Notes under the pieces: model-generated
The model's database searches: none
What the model was told of the DNA's origin: nothing
What the model saw: only the letters and a program-made list of their open reading frames with translations
Assembly: GCF_004006235.1 (NCBI RefSeq)
Contig: NZ_CP034753.1
Location: 1,612,001-1,676,000 of the forward strand
From: Agromyces sp. LHK192
Lineage (GTDB): Bacteria; Actinomycetota; Actinomycetes; Actinomycetales; Microbacteriaceae
DNA length: 64,000 nt
Direction: 5' to 3'
Shown here: positions 8,122-17,516 of the stretch, piece after piece
Position numbering within the stretch: the stretch's first letter is position 1
Layout: every line of letters begins with the position of its first letter
Made by a program: the position numbers and the translations under genes

Positions 8122-9000
8122 ATGCACGCCCCCCGCACGGTCATCCGACGTACCCTCCTCGTGCTCTTCGCCGCCGCGCTCACGAGCGGTCTCATCGCGG
8201 CGCAGGTGCCGCCCCGAGTGGTCGCGGCCGACGTCTTCGGTGCGATGCGCGGCCCCGGGGACGCCGCCGCGACCATCGGCCACCGCGGGGATCGAGCGGA
8301 TGCGCCGGAGAACACGATGCCCTCGCTCGAACTCGCGATGGACGAGCACGCCTACGTCGAGACCGACGTGCGCTTGACGAGCGACGGCGTGCCCGTCCTG
8401 TTCCACGACGTGACCCTCGAGCGCATCGCCGGCGTCGACGCCCGCATCGAGGACCTCGACCTCGACGCGGTCTCACGGCTCGACGTCGGCTCCTGGTACG
8501 GCGAGGATTTCGCCGGGCTGCGCGTGCCGACGCTCGACGAGTTCCTCGCGGCGCTCGCCGAACGGGACGCGGCGAGCGCCCTCGTCGAGCTCAAGGCGAC
8601 GTGGACCGCAGCCGAGATCCGCACGGTGATCGGCCTCATCGAACGACACAACCTGCGCGGTCGGATCGTGCTGCAGAGCTTCAGCATCGAGACCCTGCAG
8701 GCCATCCGCGCGACCACGCCGACGACGCCCAGGATCATGCTCGTCCGCGAACTGCCCGCCGATCCGCGATGGCTCGCGGAACAGCTCGGGGTGATCGGGT
8801 TCGGCACGACGGCCGAGGCCGTGACCCGGGCGCCGGGCGCGGTGGAACTCGCGCACTCGGCGGGGATCGCCGTGCTCTGCTACACGCTCAACACCGACGA
8901 GGACTGGGCTGCGGTCAGCGCGCTCGGCGTCGACGGCATCTTCACGGATGAGCCGAGCGACCTCGACGCCTGGCTCGCGGTGACGGCACCCGGCACCTGA
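8122..9000 (+). CDS. Secreted glycerophosphodiester phosphodiesterase
   Basis: Hydrolyses glycerophosphodiesters to glycerol 3-phosphate and an alcohol; the domain is of the GDPD/UgpQ type. It has 292 residues. The N-terminus has a basic start and a hydrophobic stretch (LLVLFAAALTSGLIAA) with an Ala-x-Ala-like end, so it is probably exported by Sec or anchored. The catalytic and metal-binding signature is complete: GHRGD at about 53-57, E80 and D82 in VETDVRL, and H95 in LFHD. LVELK and FGT motifs follow. It may scavenge phosphate or glycerol outside the cell. It is transcribed alone and ends close to the convergent metal regulator gene. Confidence 0.9.
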   Translation: MHAPRTVIRRTLLVLFAAALTSGLIAAQVPPRVVAADVFGAMRGPGDAAATIGHRGDRADAPENTMPSLELAMDEHAYVETDVRLTSDGVPVLFHDVTLERIAGVDARIEDLDLDAVSRLDVGSWYGEDFAGLRVPTLDEFLAALAERDAASALVELKATWTAAEIRTVIGLIERHNLRGRIVLQSFSIETLQAIRATTPTTPRIMLVRELPADPRWLAEQLGVIGFGTTAEAVTRAPGAVELAHSAGIAVLCYTLNTDEDWAAVSALGVDGIFTDEPSDLDAWLAVTAPGT

Positions 9001-9026
9001 GCCGATCGTGCGCGGCACCCGCTGCG

Positions 9027-9305
9027 TCAGCTCCGGTTGTTCGACAGCTCGAAGATCCGCACCAACTCGGCGACCGCCGCCTCGCGTTCCTCGCCGCCGG
9101 CTTCGTACTGGTGGCTCACGTGGGTGCGCAGGTGGTTCTCGACGAGCAGCTTGTTGAGCGACGCGAGGGACTTCTGCACCGCGAGCGACAGCGTGATGAT
9201 GTCGACGCAGTAGTCCTCGTTCTCGATCATCTTCTCGATGCCGCGGAGCTGGCCCTCGATGATCTTGGTCCGGTGCAGCGCGCGCTTCTTGATGTCCTCG
9301 ATCAC
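9027..9305 (-). CDS. CsoR/RcnR-family metal-sensing repressor
   Basis: All-helical DUF156 repressor of 92 residues that normally binds operator DNA as a tetramer and is released by metal (or formaldehyde in FrmR). Candidate ligands are C33, H58 and H62. CsoR copper sensors have Cys-His-Cys, so the third position here (His, in HLRTHV) matches the Cys-His-His pattern of the nickel/cobalt sensor RcnR. The N-terminal His of RcnR is missing (Glu3 instead). The GTG start at 9303-9305 sits six bases after TATTCT, so the mRNA is probably leaderless. No metal exporter lies next to it, so its target is unknown. Confidence 0.88.
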   Translation of the reverse strand: MIEDIKKRALHRTKIIEGQLRGIEKMIENEDYCVDIITLSLAVQKSLASLNKLLVENHLRTHVSHQYEAGGEEREAAVAELVRIFELSNNRS

Positions 9306-9311
9306 CAGCTC

Positions 9312-9317
9312 AGAATA
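9312..9317 (-). promoter_or_regulatory. -10 box TATTCT, leaderless start of the CsoR-family gene
   Basis: Minus-strand TATTCT, six bases (gagctg), then GTG. It lies in the 24-base gap after the upstream small acidic gene, so the regulator gene can be transcribed on its own. Confidence 0.5.
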
Positions 9318-9329
9318 CGCCCGCCCGCC

Positions 9330-9548
9330 TCAGCCGTCGGTTCCGGTCGAGCCCGTGCCACCCGGGTCGTCGGCGAGATCGACATGCCGTTCCGCGTCGA
9401 TGCCGTCGACCTCGTCGTCGAGCGAGTCGTCGAGCGCCCGCTCGTCGTCGGTCGACGCCGGATCCGGCTCGTCGAACTCCGTGTCCTGCGCGACCGTGAA
9501 ATCGTGTTCCGGCGGGACGCCTGCGCCCGCCCCCGCGAGTCCGTCCAT
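9330..9548 (-). CDS. Small acidic hypothetical protein
   Basis: A 72-residue protein very rich in Asp and Glu with no hydrophobic core segment, probably disordered (DDERALDDSLDDEVDG in the middle, Gly/Thr-rich end). I do not recognise a family. It starts at the ATG at 9548, six bases after TACCAT, which supports a leaderless gene. It lies just upstream of the metal-sensing regulator on the same strand, though a functional link is not shown. The low complexity leaves some doubt that it is a real gene. Confidence 0.5.
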   Translation of the reverse strand: MDGLAGAGAGVPPEHDFTVAQDTEFDEPDPASTDDERALDDSLDDEVDGIDAERHVDLADDPGGTGSTGTDG

Positions 9549-9554
9549 GCTTCC

Positions 9555-9560
9555 ATGGTA
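9555..9560 (-). promoter_or_regulatory. -10 box TACCAT of the small acidic gene
   Basis: Minus-strand TACCAT followed by six bases (ggaagc) and ATG, the same layout as other leaderless genes here. GGAAG could instead serve as a weak ribosome site. Confidence 0.4.
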
Positions 9561-9615
9561 GGACGGTGCGTCCCGGCGCGCGATGGTGGATGCCGCGCAA
9601 TCGCGGGGACTTCGG

Positions 9616-9621
9616 TAGACT
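9616..9621 (+). promoter_or_regulatory. -10 box TAGACT with a long leader before the SNF2 helicase
   Basis: TAGACT in the 282-base gap between divergent genes (9549-9830). If used, the transcript has an untranslated leader of about 200 bases before the TTG start. I see no riboswitch or other recognisable element in that leader. The -35 region is not conserved. Confidence 0.4.
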
Positions 9622-9830
9622 GTACGGGCGCCCGACGGATCCGATCTCGGCCCGACGTCGCGGGTTCCGCCCGCGTCCTGCTCGGCCGGCCAGCCTCCGC
9701 GTTCTCGAAGCTGGTACAGGCAGCCCGGATCCGCGCACCGCAGGACGCGTCATCGGGACGTGTCGGGGAGCGGCATCGTCCAGTCGATGGTTCGGGAGCG
9801 ACGGATGCATCCCCAAGACCGGGAGGACCC

Positions 9831-11954
9831 TTGGCCCAGACGAGGCAGCGGCAGCGCACGCGTTCGCGCGACGACGACGCGCCCATCATCCCGATCCTCG
9901 CCCGCAAGGTGCGCGAGGTCGAGCAGAAGGCGCAGAAGAACAAGCTCGGCCCCACCAACCGCACCAAGTTCCAGGTGATCGCGCTGCTCATGCGCGAGGA
10001 GCGCGCCCGGGTGAAGAGCGATGCCGACGTTCCGGACGCCGCTCGCGCCGAACTGCTGAAGCGCCTCGACGGTATCGCGCAGATCCTCGCGAAGACCGCC
10101 GCGCGCGACACGAGCCTCATCGCACTGCTCGAACCCGACGCGTCCGTGGGCCAGGTCGCACAGCGGTTCCGCCGCGATTGGCTGCTCGAGTCGGGCGCCG
10201 AGCTCAGCCCCGACGAACTGATCATCACCCGGGAGCCCGAGCCGGTCGCGGCCATCGCCGAGAACCAGGTGGTGCCGGCGTCCGTGAAGTCGTTCCAGCT
10301 CGCGAACCCGTTCCTCGCCCCCGACTTCTCGAAGGCCAAGCCCTCGGTCGTCCCCGTGCGCCGCCTCGCGAACTGGGAGCTGCTCGGCCCGCTCTTCAAG
10401 TCGTTCGAGCAGGGCGCCGGCGGCCGCGCGGCCAGCATGGACCTGCCGGAGGCGCCCAAGGTCGACCGGCTCGCGCCGCGCGGGCTCGAGCTCATGGCGC
10501 ACCAGGCCCGGTTCATCGAGTCCGCCCGCGAGGGCCACCGCACGTTCCTGCTCGCCGACGAGCCGGGCCTCGGCAAGACGGCGCAGTCCGTGCTCGCGGC
10601 ATCCGTCGCCGGCGCCTACCCGTTGCTGGCCGTCGTGCCGAACGTCGTGAAGATGAACTGGGCGCGCGAGGTCGAGCGCTGGACGCCGCACCGCCGCGCG
10701 ACGGTGATCCACGGCGACGGCGACACGCTGGACGCGTTCGCCGATGTCGTCATCGTCAACTACGACGTCCTCGACCGGCACATGGCCTGGCTGTCCACGA
10801 TGGGCTTCCGCGGGATGGTCGTGGACGAGGCGCACTTCATCAAGAACCTCTCGTCGCAGCGCTCGCGCAACGTGCTCGCGCTCGCCGACCGGATCCGTCG
10901 CACCGCGCCAGGCGGCGACCCGCTGCTGCTGGCCCTCACCGGAACGCCGCTCATCAACGACGTCGACGACTTCCGGGCGATCTGGCAGTTCCTCGGCTGG
11001 ATCGACGGCGACAAGCCGTCCCCCGAGCTGCTGCGCCACCTCGAGGAGAACGGGCTGACGCCGGCCGAGCACGGCTTCTACGCCGAGGCGCGGCAGACCG
11101 TCATCGACCTCGGCATCGTGCGCCGGCGGAAGGTCGACGTCGCCGCCGACCTCCCCGCGAAGCGCATCGCCGACCTCCCGGTCGAGCTCGACGACGACCT
11201 CGGCCGGTCGATCCGGGCGGCCGAGCGCGAGCTCGGCGGCAGGCTGGCGAGCCGGTTCCGCGCGCTGGTGGAGGCGAGGGGCCTGCGCGTCGGCGATCTC
11301 GACGAGGACCTGCGCGACCAGTACATCCGGGCCGTCGCGCACGCCGAACTCGAGGAGTCGAAGTCGGCGAAGTCGGGCGAGAACGTCTTCACCATGGTCC
11401 GCCGCATCGGCCAGGCGAAGGCCGGCCTCGCCGCCGATTACGCCGCGCAGCTCGCACGCTCCGCGGGCAAGGTCGTGTTCTTCGCCAAGCACATCGACGT
11501 CATGGACCAGGCCGAGGCGGCCTTCGCGTCGCGCGAGCTGCGCACGGTGTCGCTGCGGGGCGACCAGACCGCGCTCGCCCGCCAGGCGGCGATCGACGCG
11601 TTCAACAACGACCCCGAGGTGCACGTCGCGGTCTGCTCGCTCACCGCTGCGGGCGTCGGCGTCAACCTCCAGGCCGCGTCGAACGTGGTGCTCGCCGAGC
11701 TCAGCTGGACCAGCGCCGAGCAGACGCAGGCCATCGACCGCGTGCACCGCATCGGCCAGGACGAACCGGTGACCGCATGGCGAATCATCGCCGCGCACAC
11801 GGTCGACGCGCGGATCGCCGAGCTCATCGACGCGAAGCAGGGCCTCGCGGCGCGCGCGCTCGACGGCAGCGACGTCGAGCCCGGCTCGGCCGACTCGGTG
11901 CAGCTCGACGCACTCCAGCACCTGCTGCGGGCGGCGCTCGACGGCGCGCTCTGA
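9831..11954 (+). CDS. SNF2-family DEAD/DEAH-box helicase
   Basis: ATP-driven DNA translocase of the Swi2/Snf2 type (SMARCAL1/HepA-like), 707 residues. The Walker A motif ADEPGLGKT has its lysine at K249, the DEAH box is at 332-335, LTGTPLIN is motif III, and QAIDRVHRIGQ near the C-terminus is motif VI. Residues 20-240 are an N-terminal region with a Lys-rich coiled-looking part (KVREVEQKAQKNK), typical of the actinobacterial version. I chose the TTG start at 9831 because GGGAGG precedes it at 9821-9826 and the conserved sequence begins there. The open frame continues upstream without conservation. The role is likely in DNA repair or transcription recycling, inferred from the family. Confidence 0.88.
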   Translation: MAQTRQRQRTRSRDDDAPIIPILARKVREVEQKAQKNKLGPTNRTKFQVIALLMREERARVKSDADVPDAARAELLKRLDGIAQILAKTAARDTSLIALLEPDASVGQVAQRFRRDWLLESGAELSPDELIITREPEPVAAIAENQVVPASVKSFQLANPFLAPDFSKAKPSVVPVRRLANWELLGPLFKSFEQGAGGRAASMDLPEAPKVDRLAPRGLELMAHQARFIESAREGHRTFLLADEPGLGKTAQSVLAASVAGAYPLLAVVPNVVKMNWAREVERWTPHRRATVIHGDGDTLDAFADVVIVNYDVLDRHMAWLSTMGFRGMVVDEAHFIKNLSSQRSRNVLALADRIRRTAPGGDPLLLALTGTPLINDVDDFRAIWQFLGWIDGDKPSPELLRHLEENGLTPAEHGFYAEARQTVIDLGIVRRRKVDVAADLPAKRIADLPVELDDDLGRSIRAAERELGGRLASRFRALVEARGLRVGDLDEDLRDQYIRAVAHAELEESKSAKSGENVFTMVRRIGQAKAGLAADYAAQLARSAGKVVFFAKHIDVMDQAEAAFASRELRTVSLRGDQTALARQAAIDAFNNDPEVHVAVCSLTAAGVGVNLQAASNVVLAELSWTSAEQTQAIDRVHRIGQDEPVTAWRIIAAHTVDARIAELIDAKQGLAARALDGSDVEPGSADSVQLDALQHLLRAALDGAL

Positions 11955-12039
11955 GCGCGTGCGGCGGTCTCCCCGGCAGCCGCCGGCAGGCCGCCGCACG
12001 TCGGTCCGACACCGAGGTGAGCACATGTCGGCTGCGCGA

Positions 12040-12045
12040 TAGACT
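12040..12045 (+). promoter_or_regulatory. -10 box TAGACT before phosphofructokinase
   Basis: TAGACT about 70 bases upstream of the ATG at 12115, identical to the boxes before the helicase and rpsO. The -35 position is not recognisable. Confidence 0.4.
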
Positions 12046-12114
12046 CTCGCTCGCCAGTGCCCCGAGGATGCGGCCAGGGCGACCTGTCCCACGATGCGAG
12101 GAGCGACATCAGGC

Positions 12115-13146
<1,032 letters not shown>

Positions 13147-13150
13147 GCCG

Positions 13151-13630
13151 GTGAGCGCGCCGCTGCCCCGCGTGTGCGTCTGCTACCTCCTGCGCGAGCA
13201 CGACGGGCGGACCGAGGTGCTCCTCGGCCGGAAGAAGCACGGGCTCGGGCATGGCTACTTCGTCGCGCCCGGCGGCAAGCTCGAGCCGGGAGAGTCCGCG
13301 GTCGATGCGGTCATCCGCGAGGTGCACGAGGAGTCGGGCCTGGTCGTCGAGGCATCCGATCTCGAGGCGCGAGGCGAGATCACCTACCTGTTCCCGCACC
13401 GGGAGGCGTGGAGCCAGCGATCGAGCGTCTTCGTGTGCCGGTCGTGGCGCGGCGAACCGGAACCGAGCGACGAACTCGACCCGGAGTGGCATCCGGTCGA
13501 CGAGGTGCCCCTCGAACAGATGTGGGATGACGCGCGCCGGTGGCTGCCCGCCGTGCTCGCGGGCGGCACCGTCGCGCGGACGTTCACGTTCGGCGAGGAC
13601 CTCGCCAGCGTGGTGGATGAGCGCTGCTGA
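13151..13630 (+). CDS. Nudix hydrolase (8-oxo-dGTP diphosphatase-like)
   Basis: Pyrophosphohydrolase of 159 residues. The Nudix box is complete (GGKLEPGESAVDAVIREVHE continuing EESGLVV), with Glu residues that bind magnesium. The sequence before it (LLGRKKHGLGHGYFVAPGG) resembles MTH1-type enzymes that remove oxidised purine nucleotides. The GTG at 13151 starts four bases after the pfkA stop, so the pair is probably one operon. The exact nucleotide is not decided by the sequence. Confidence 0.88.
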   Translation: MSAPLPRVCVCYLLREHDGRTEVLLGRKKHGLGHGYFVAPGGKLEPGESAVDAVIREVHEESGLVVEASDLEARGEITYLFPHREAWSQRSSVFVCRSWRGEPEPSDELDPEWHPVDEVPLEQMWDDARRWLPAVLAGGTVARTFTFGEDLASVVDERC

Positions 13631-13637
13631 CGTCACG

Positions 13638-13701
13638 TAAGATCGTCGAGGCACGAGCCTCAGCGATTCCGCAACCGTCACCGTATGAACGTCCGGTGAA
13701 C
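13638..13701 (+). promoter_or_regulatory. Promoter region of the phosphate transporter with PHO-box-like repeats
   Basis: TAAGAT at 13638-13643 is a possible -10 box. A five-base inverted repeat GAGGC/GCCTC follows at 13648-13661. TGAAC occurs at 13686-13690 and again at 13697-13701, exactly 11 bases apart. On the other strand these read GTTCA repeats, which is the half-site and spacing of Streptomyces PhoP boxes. They lie inside the leader, so control by a PhoP-like regulator is only a suggestion. Confidence 0.35.
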
Positions 13702-13721
13702 ACCAACCCAGAAAGACGCCG

Positions 13722-14896
<1,175 letters not shown>

Positions 14897-14900
<4 letters not shown>

Positions 14901-15235
14901 TCGACTGGCTCTCCTTCCTGATCGTCCTCGTGGCCGCCCTCGTCGGTGCTTCCGTCGTCGTGAGCACGTACTCGCTCGGCATCCGCCTGCTCACGCTGTC
15001 GGGCCGCACGCCGGTCGTCACGCCGGCGGAATTCACCGACGCCATCACGGTCATCTCGCCGGCCGAGGCGAAGGCCGCGGCGAAGCGCGCGGCGAAGGCC
15101 GCGAAGAAGAACCCGCTGACCGAGCAGGAGAAGCGCGTCGCGTTCATCGGCGCCTGCGGGTGCTTCGCCCTCTCGGGACTCGCGGTGCTGGTCGGGATCT
15201 ACCTGATCGTGCCCGCGCTCCACGCGCTCGGATAG
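14897..15235 (+). CDS. Small two-helix membrane protein coupled to the phosphate transporter
   Basis: A 112-residue protein with one hydrophobic helix at residues 4-30 and another at about 84-110. Between them is a soluble Ala/Lys-rich helix (PAEAKAAAKRAAKAAKK) that looks amphipathic. It starts inside the stop of the PiT gene (ATGA overlap). Proteins like this commonly sit behind pit genes in actinobacteria, so an accessory or assembly role for the transporter is likely but unproven. No enzyme motif is visible. Confidence 0.78.
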
Positions 15236-15313
15236 CCTTCGGACAGCCCGTCCGCACAACGAGCGGATGCGGTCCACGACACCACGAATCACGACCGGAA
15301 GCCTCACCCTGCC

Positions 15314-16804
15314 ATGACCGACGCATCCACCCCCGCCTCCGAGACCGCCGAGCAGGAGCCGGTCCCGCCGTCAGGCAACGGCCTGCGCGCGCGGCTCGAC
15401 CGCTACTTCGAGATCACGTCGCGCGGCTCGACGTTCAGCGCGGAGTTCCGCGGGGGCATCGTCACGTTCGTGACGATGGCGTACATCGTCATCCTGAACC
15501 CGATCATCCTGTCGTCGGGCGTCGACGTCGACGGCGAGCAGCTCGGCTTCCTCCAGCTCACGGCCGTGACCGCACTCACCGCCGGGGTGATGACGATCCT
15601 GTTCGGCCTGGTTGCGCGCCTGCCGTTCGGGTTCGCCGCGGGCCTCGGCATCAACTCGTTCCTCGCGGTCTCGGTCGTGGGCCAGGTCACCTGGCCGGAG
15701 GCGATGGGGCTCGTCGTCATCAACGGCCTCATCATCGTGCTCCTCGCGGCCACCGGGCTGCGGCGGATGATCTTCGACGCCGTGCCGGTCCAGCTCAAGA
15801 TCGCGATCACGGTCGGCATCGGCCTGTTCATCGCCTTCATCGGCTTCGTGGACGCCGGATTCGTGACCAGCACCGGCCTCTCGTCGCCGCCGGTCGGGCT
15901 CGGCACCGACGGCTCGGTCGCGACCGTGCCCACGCTCGTCTTCGTGTTCACGCTGCTGCTCACGGGTGTGCTGGCGGCACGCAAGGTCAAGGGCGGCATC
16001 CTCATCGGCCTGCTCTCCGGCACGGTCGTCGCCGTCGTGGTCGAGGCGATCTGGAACCTCGGCCCGAAGGTCTCGGGCGACGAGGTGAACCCGAACGGCT
16101 GGGGCCTCTCGGTGCCCGAGCTGCCGGCGCAGTGGGTGAGCCTGCCAGACCTGTCGCTCGTCGGCCAGGTGTCGTTCGGCTCGTTCGAGCGGATCGGCGT
16201 GCTCGCGGCGCTCATGCTCGTATTCACGCTCGTCTTCACCAACTTCTTCGACGCGATGGGCACGCTCACCGGCCTGTCGAAGGAGGCGGGACTCGCGAAC
16301 GAGCGCGGCGACTTCCCGCGGATCAAGTCGGCCCTGGTCGTCGAGGGCGTCGGCGCGGTCGCGGGCGGATTCACCTCCGGATCGTCGAACACCGTGTTCA
16401 TCGAGTCCGGCGCCGGCATCGGCGAGGGCGCGAGGACGGGCTTCGCGAACCTCGTGACGGGTGTGCTGTTCCTCGTCGCGATGTTCTTCACCCCGCTCGT
16501 CTCGATCGTGCCGACCGAGGTCGCCGCCGCCGCCCTGGTGATCGTCGGCGCGCTGATGATGTCGCAGATCCGGTTCATCGACTTCTCGGACTTCTCGGCG
16601 GTGCTGCCGGTCTTCCTCGCGATCACCGTGATGCCGCTGACCTACTCGATCGCCAACGGCATCGGCGCGGGCTTCATCGCGTGGGTGGTGGTTCGCTCGC
16701 TCTCGGGCCGGGCGAAGGAGATCAGCCCCCTCCTCTGGATCGTCGCCGCCGGCTTCGTGCTCTTCTTCGCGCGCGGGCCGATCGAGGCGGTCTTCGCGGG
16801 CTGA
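15314..16804 (+). CDS. NCS2-family purine permease (AzgA-like)
   Basis: Proton-coupled nucleobase transporter of the AzgA/GhxP branch (hypoxanthine, guanine or adenine), 496 residues with 12-14 hydrophobic segments. Supporting signatures are GIVTFVTMAYIVILNP at the first helix, GFAAGLGINSFLAV, and FVTNFFDAMGTL-like text (TLVFTNFFDAMGTLTGLS) in the central part, then SSNTVFIESGAGIGEGARTG. The substrate within the purines cannot be fixed. The ATG at 15314 begins a polar N-terminal arm of about 35 residues. I looked for a purine riboswitch upstream (15236-15313) and found none. Confidence 0.9.
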   Translation: MTDASTPASETAEQEPVPPSGNGLRARLDRYFEITSRGSTFSAEFRGGIVTFVTMAYIVILNPIILSSGVDVDGEQLGFLQLTAVTALTAGVMTILFGLVARLPFGFAAGLGINSFLAVSVVGQVTWPEAMGLVVINGLIIVLLAATGLRRMIFDAVPVQLKIAITVGIGLFIAFIGFVDAGFVTSTGLSSPPVGLGTDGSVATVPTLVFVFTLLLTGVLAARKVKGGILIGLLSGTVVAVVVEAIWNLGPKVSGDEVNPNGWGLSVPELPAQWVSLPDLSLVGQVSFGSFERIGVLAALMLVFTLVFTNFFDAMGTLTGLSKEAGLANERGDFPRIKSALVVEGVGAVAGGFTSGSSNTVFIESGAGIGEGARTGFANLVTGVLFLVAMFFTPLVSIVPTEVAAAALVIVGALMMSQIRFIDFSDFSAVLPVFLAITVMPLTYSIANGIGAGFIAWVVVRSLSGRAKEISPLLWIVAAGFVLFFARGPIEAVFAG

Positions 16805-16812
16805 GCGGCCTC

Positions 16813-16837
16813 GGGCGGCGGTCGCGCCGGGCCGCCC
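16813..16837 (+). terminator. Possible terminator hairpin after the purine permease
   Basis: GGGCGGC at 16813-16819 pairs with GCCGCCC at 16831-16837 across an 11-base loop. No T-run follows, so it is a weak call in such GC-rich DNA. Confidence 0.35.
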
Positions 16838-16934
16838 GGCCGACGCCGCGCCGACGGTCCGCCCCGCGCTGATCCGGGGGCGCGCCGGGCGGGCATCCGG
16901 GGATAGCCCCATGCCGGTGCGCTGCCGCCGATCG

Positions 16935-16940
16935 TAGCGT
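16935..16940 (+). promoter_or_regulatory. -10 box TAGCGT before the DUF4190 gene
   Basis: TAGCGT lies 33 bases before the ATG, followed by a GAGAGGA ribosome site. No clear -35 element. Confidence 0.35.
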
Positions 16941-16973
16941 GGAGACATCGTCCACGAGAGGAAGCGCTCCATC

Positions 16974-17339
16974 ATGACCACCGCATTCGACACCACCGCC
17001 CAGGCTCCGCAGTACGCGGCTCGGCCCGCGGAGACGAACGGCTTCAGCATCGCGAGCCTCGTGCTCGGTCTCGTCTCGATCCTGGCCGGCTTCACGTTCT
17101 TCCTGCCGGTCGCCGGCGTGGTGCTCGGCATCCTGGCCCTGCGCCGCGAGCCGGCGTCGCGCACGATGGCGATCTGGGGCATCGTGCTGAACTCGATCAT
17201 GCTCGCCGGCGCGGTGATCGGGGCACTGTTCATGCTCGTGGTCGGTGCGGCATTCCTGCCCTTCGCGTTCCTGGGGCTCGACGGGATCCCGCTCGGCGAC
17301 GCCCTGCCGTTCGTCGGCACGCAGCTCTCGCTCTTCTGA
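16974..17339 (+). CDS. DUF4190-type small membrane protein
   Basis: A 121-residue protein with a polar N-terminal arm of about 24 residues (Gln/Pro/Ala) and then two hydrophobic helices. The pattern FSIASLVLGLVSILAGFTF followed by GVVLGILALRR is the DUF4190 signature. The C-terminus is less hydrophobic and could be outside. Function is unknown; relatives often sit in the envelope. It is a single-gene unit, bounded by its own -10 box and by a strong inverted repeat downstream. Confidence 0.78.
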   Translation: MTTAFDTTAQAPQYAARPAETNGFSIASLVLGLVSILAGFTFFLPVAGVVLGILALRREPASRTMAIWGIVLNSIMLAGAVIGALFMLVVGAAFLPFAFLGLDGIPLGDALPFVGTQLSLF

Positions 17340-17361
17340 GATCCGTCGATCTCGACGGGCA

Positions 17362-17397
17362 CGACGAGGGGCGGCGCACCTGCGCCGCCCCTCGTCG
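17362..17397 (+). terminator. Perfect 17-bp inverted repeat, likely terminator
   Basis: CGACGAGGGGCGGCGCA at 17362-17378 is followed by its exact reverse complement at 17381-17397, with a two-base centre. In RNA the loop would open to four to six bases. It lies 22 bases after the DUF4190 stop and just before the aspA promoter. It lacks a T-run. Confidence 0.6.
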
Positions 17398-17418
17398 CCG
17401 CGTGCGGAGGTGCAGCGG

Positions 17419-17424
17419 TAGGCT
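17419..17424 (+). promoter_or_regulatory. -10 box TAGGCT before aspA
   Basis: TAGGCT about 92 bases before the GTG start, just after the inverted repeat that should end the previous transcript. No good -35 match, because the position falls in the hairpin arm. Confidence 0.35.
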
Positions 17425-17516
17425 CGAGGTGCGAACCGGGCGATCCTCGGTCGCGATGCACCCGAGAGAACATGCCCGCGGCGAACCCGCGCGGCCCGAG
17501 GCAATGGAGCCGAACC

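Noticed and set aside
9616..9830. Riboswitch or structured RNA in the long leader of the helicase gene
   Set aside because: I compared it by eye with common classes and saw no conserved core; only ordinary GC-rich stems.
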